Of a stretch of DNA of 6,225 bases, positions 5,727 to 6,225 are shown piece after piece (position 1 is the first letter of the stretch; the number at the start of each line of letters is the position of its first letter). The stretch is from Bacteroidaceae bacterium (GTDB taxonomy: Bacteria; Bacteroidota; Bacteroidia; Bacteroidales; Bacteroidaceae): the NCBI GenBank assembly GCA_028709135.1, contig JAQVXN010000120.1, positions 1-6,225 of the forward strand, written 5' to 3'. Both the position numbers and the translations under genes were made by a program. The notes under the pieces were generated by a model. The model did not search any database, was not told where the DNA came from, and was given only the letters and a program-made list of their open reading frames with translations.

Positions 5727-6225
5727 GGTGTAAACACGTTTTGATTGGTTATCAGTAAATGTTTGGAGAGATCATAGGTCCCTATCAAATTATCTTTGTT
5801 TTTTGCACTGTCAAACAATTTCAATATACTTTCCACACGAAAAGCACTGCGATCATAAACCACAAAACCATAATTACTAGATACAATATTTGAATCCAAA
5901 TGTCCCAGAGGAAGGTTTTTTTCATTACCTTCTATAAAATCTGCTTCAATCATACGTTGACGACAAATCTCTTTAACTTCATTCAGCATCTGATTACTTC
6001 CAATAAACAAGAACTTCTTTTCTGGCACATTATTATATCTCCGAGCATGTGAAAACAAAGATCCGATTTTTTTATATAAAAGTGCATTCATAGCAAGAAA
6101 AAAGACAACAGTTTTAATCGGTAAAGAGAGCATGAAGCCGTAATGTTTGTAATGTTTATCAAAAAAAATCAGCATCGCCTCATAAAAAACATATACATAG
6201 CGGTAGGAACTTTTTTCCGTACTTT
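5723..6225 (-). CDS. Probable family 2 glycosyltransferase, C-terminal 166 residues (5' end beyond right edge)
   Basis: The frame is open to the right edge, so an apparent start at 6175 is only an internal methionine. The first visible residues, KSSYRYVYVFYEAMLIFFDKHY (4-25), resemble the C-terminal part of GT2 transferases of the rhamnosyl-like type, where a K-S/G-S-x-x-Y-V-x-x-F-Y-x-A-M motif and a K-H-Y/F follow the GT-A domain. A hydrophobic segment (about 32-50) comes next, perhaps membrane-associated, then a basic linker. Residues 69-166 form an added domain starting like a Rossmann strand-turn-helix (KKFLFIGSNQML), with a second strand FVVYD and a third LIGTYD. The catalytic domain itself is outside the window, so the GT2 call rests on this C-terminal signature and on resemblance from memory. 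It would transfer a sugar in surface glycan assembly. Its stop overlaps the start of the acetyltransferase gene. Confidence 0.62.
   Translation of the reverse strand, partial: STEKSSYRYVYVFYEAMLIFFDKHYKHYGFMLSLPIKTVVFFLAMNALLYKKIGSLFSHARRYNNVPEKKFLFIGSNQMLNEVKEICRQRMIEADFIEGNEKNLPLGHLDSNIVSSNYGFVVYDRSAFRVESILKLFDSAKNKDNLIGTYDLSKHLLITNQNVFTP

Overview
This window looks like a chromosomal stretch from a low-GC member of the Bacteroidota, most likely order Bacteroidales and possibly a Prevotella-like organism. The evidence is promoters of the Bacteroides type (TTTG, 20 bases, TAnnTTTG) in front of the tRNA, in front of an apparent non-coding unit and, with one mismatch, in front of glnS. Shine-Dalgarno sequences are generally weak, and the protein sequences have a Bacteroidales flavour. 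The species call is inference from sequence style, not from a search.

Layout, left to right. (1) Positions 1-1090, minus strand: the first 363 residues of glutaminyl-tRNA synthetase (glnS); its C-terminal part lies beyond the left edge. (2) Positions 1091-1656: a gene-poor gap with the glnS promoter, a separate rightward promoter that leads to no recognisable gene but about 310 bases later to a rightward hairpin-plus-T terminator (a candidate small RNA), and the leftward terminator of the porin gene. (3) Positions 1657-2691, minus strand: an outer-membrane porin of the phosphate-selective O/P type. (4) A 264-base divergent promoter region. (5) Positions 2956-4182, plus strand: the Na+/H+ antiporter nhaA. 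(6) Positions 4183-4980: about 800 bases without a convincing gene but rich in repeats: a four-unit 21-bp tandem array of palindromes, bracketed by two inverted copies of a 25-bp sequence (23/25 identical) about 510 bases apart, plus smaller hairpins. (7) Positions 4981-5179, minus strand: a tRNA-Asp(GTC) gene with its own near-consensus promoter and a strong terminator. (8) Positions 5190-6225, minus strand: a two-gene unit with a 4-base ATGA overlap, made of the C-terminal end of a probable family 2 glycosyltransferase carrying an extra C-terminal domain (5' end beyond the right edge), then a GNAT N-acetyltransferase.

Most genes are housekeeping or general physiology: translation (glnS, tRNA-Asp), envelope permeability and ion balance (porin and NhaA, divergently transcribed), and cell-surface glycan or small-molecule modification (glycosyltransferase and acetyltransferase). 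I see no defence system, CRISPR array, transposase or phage gene. The parts most worth a second look are the palindromic 21-bp array inside its inverted repeat, and the promoter-to-terminator unit without an ORF next to glnS.
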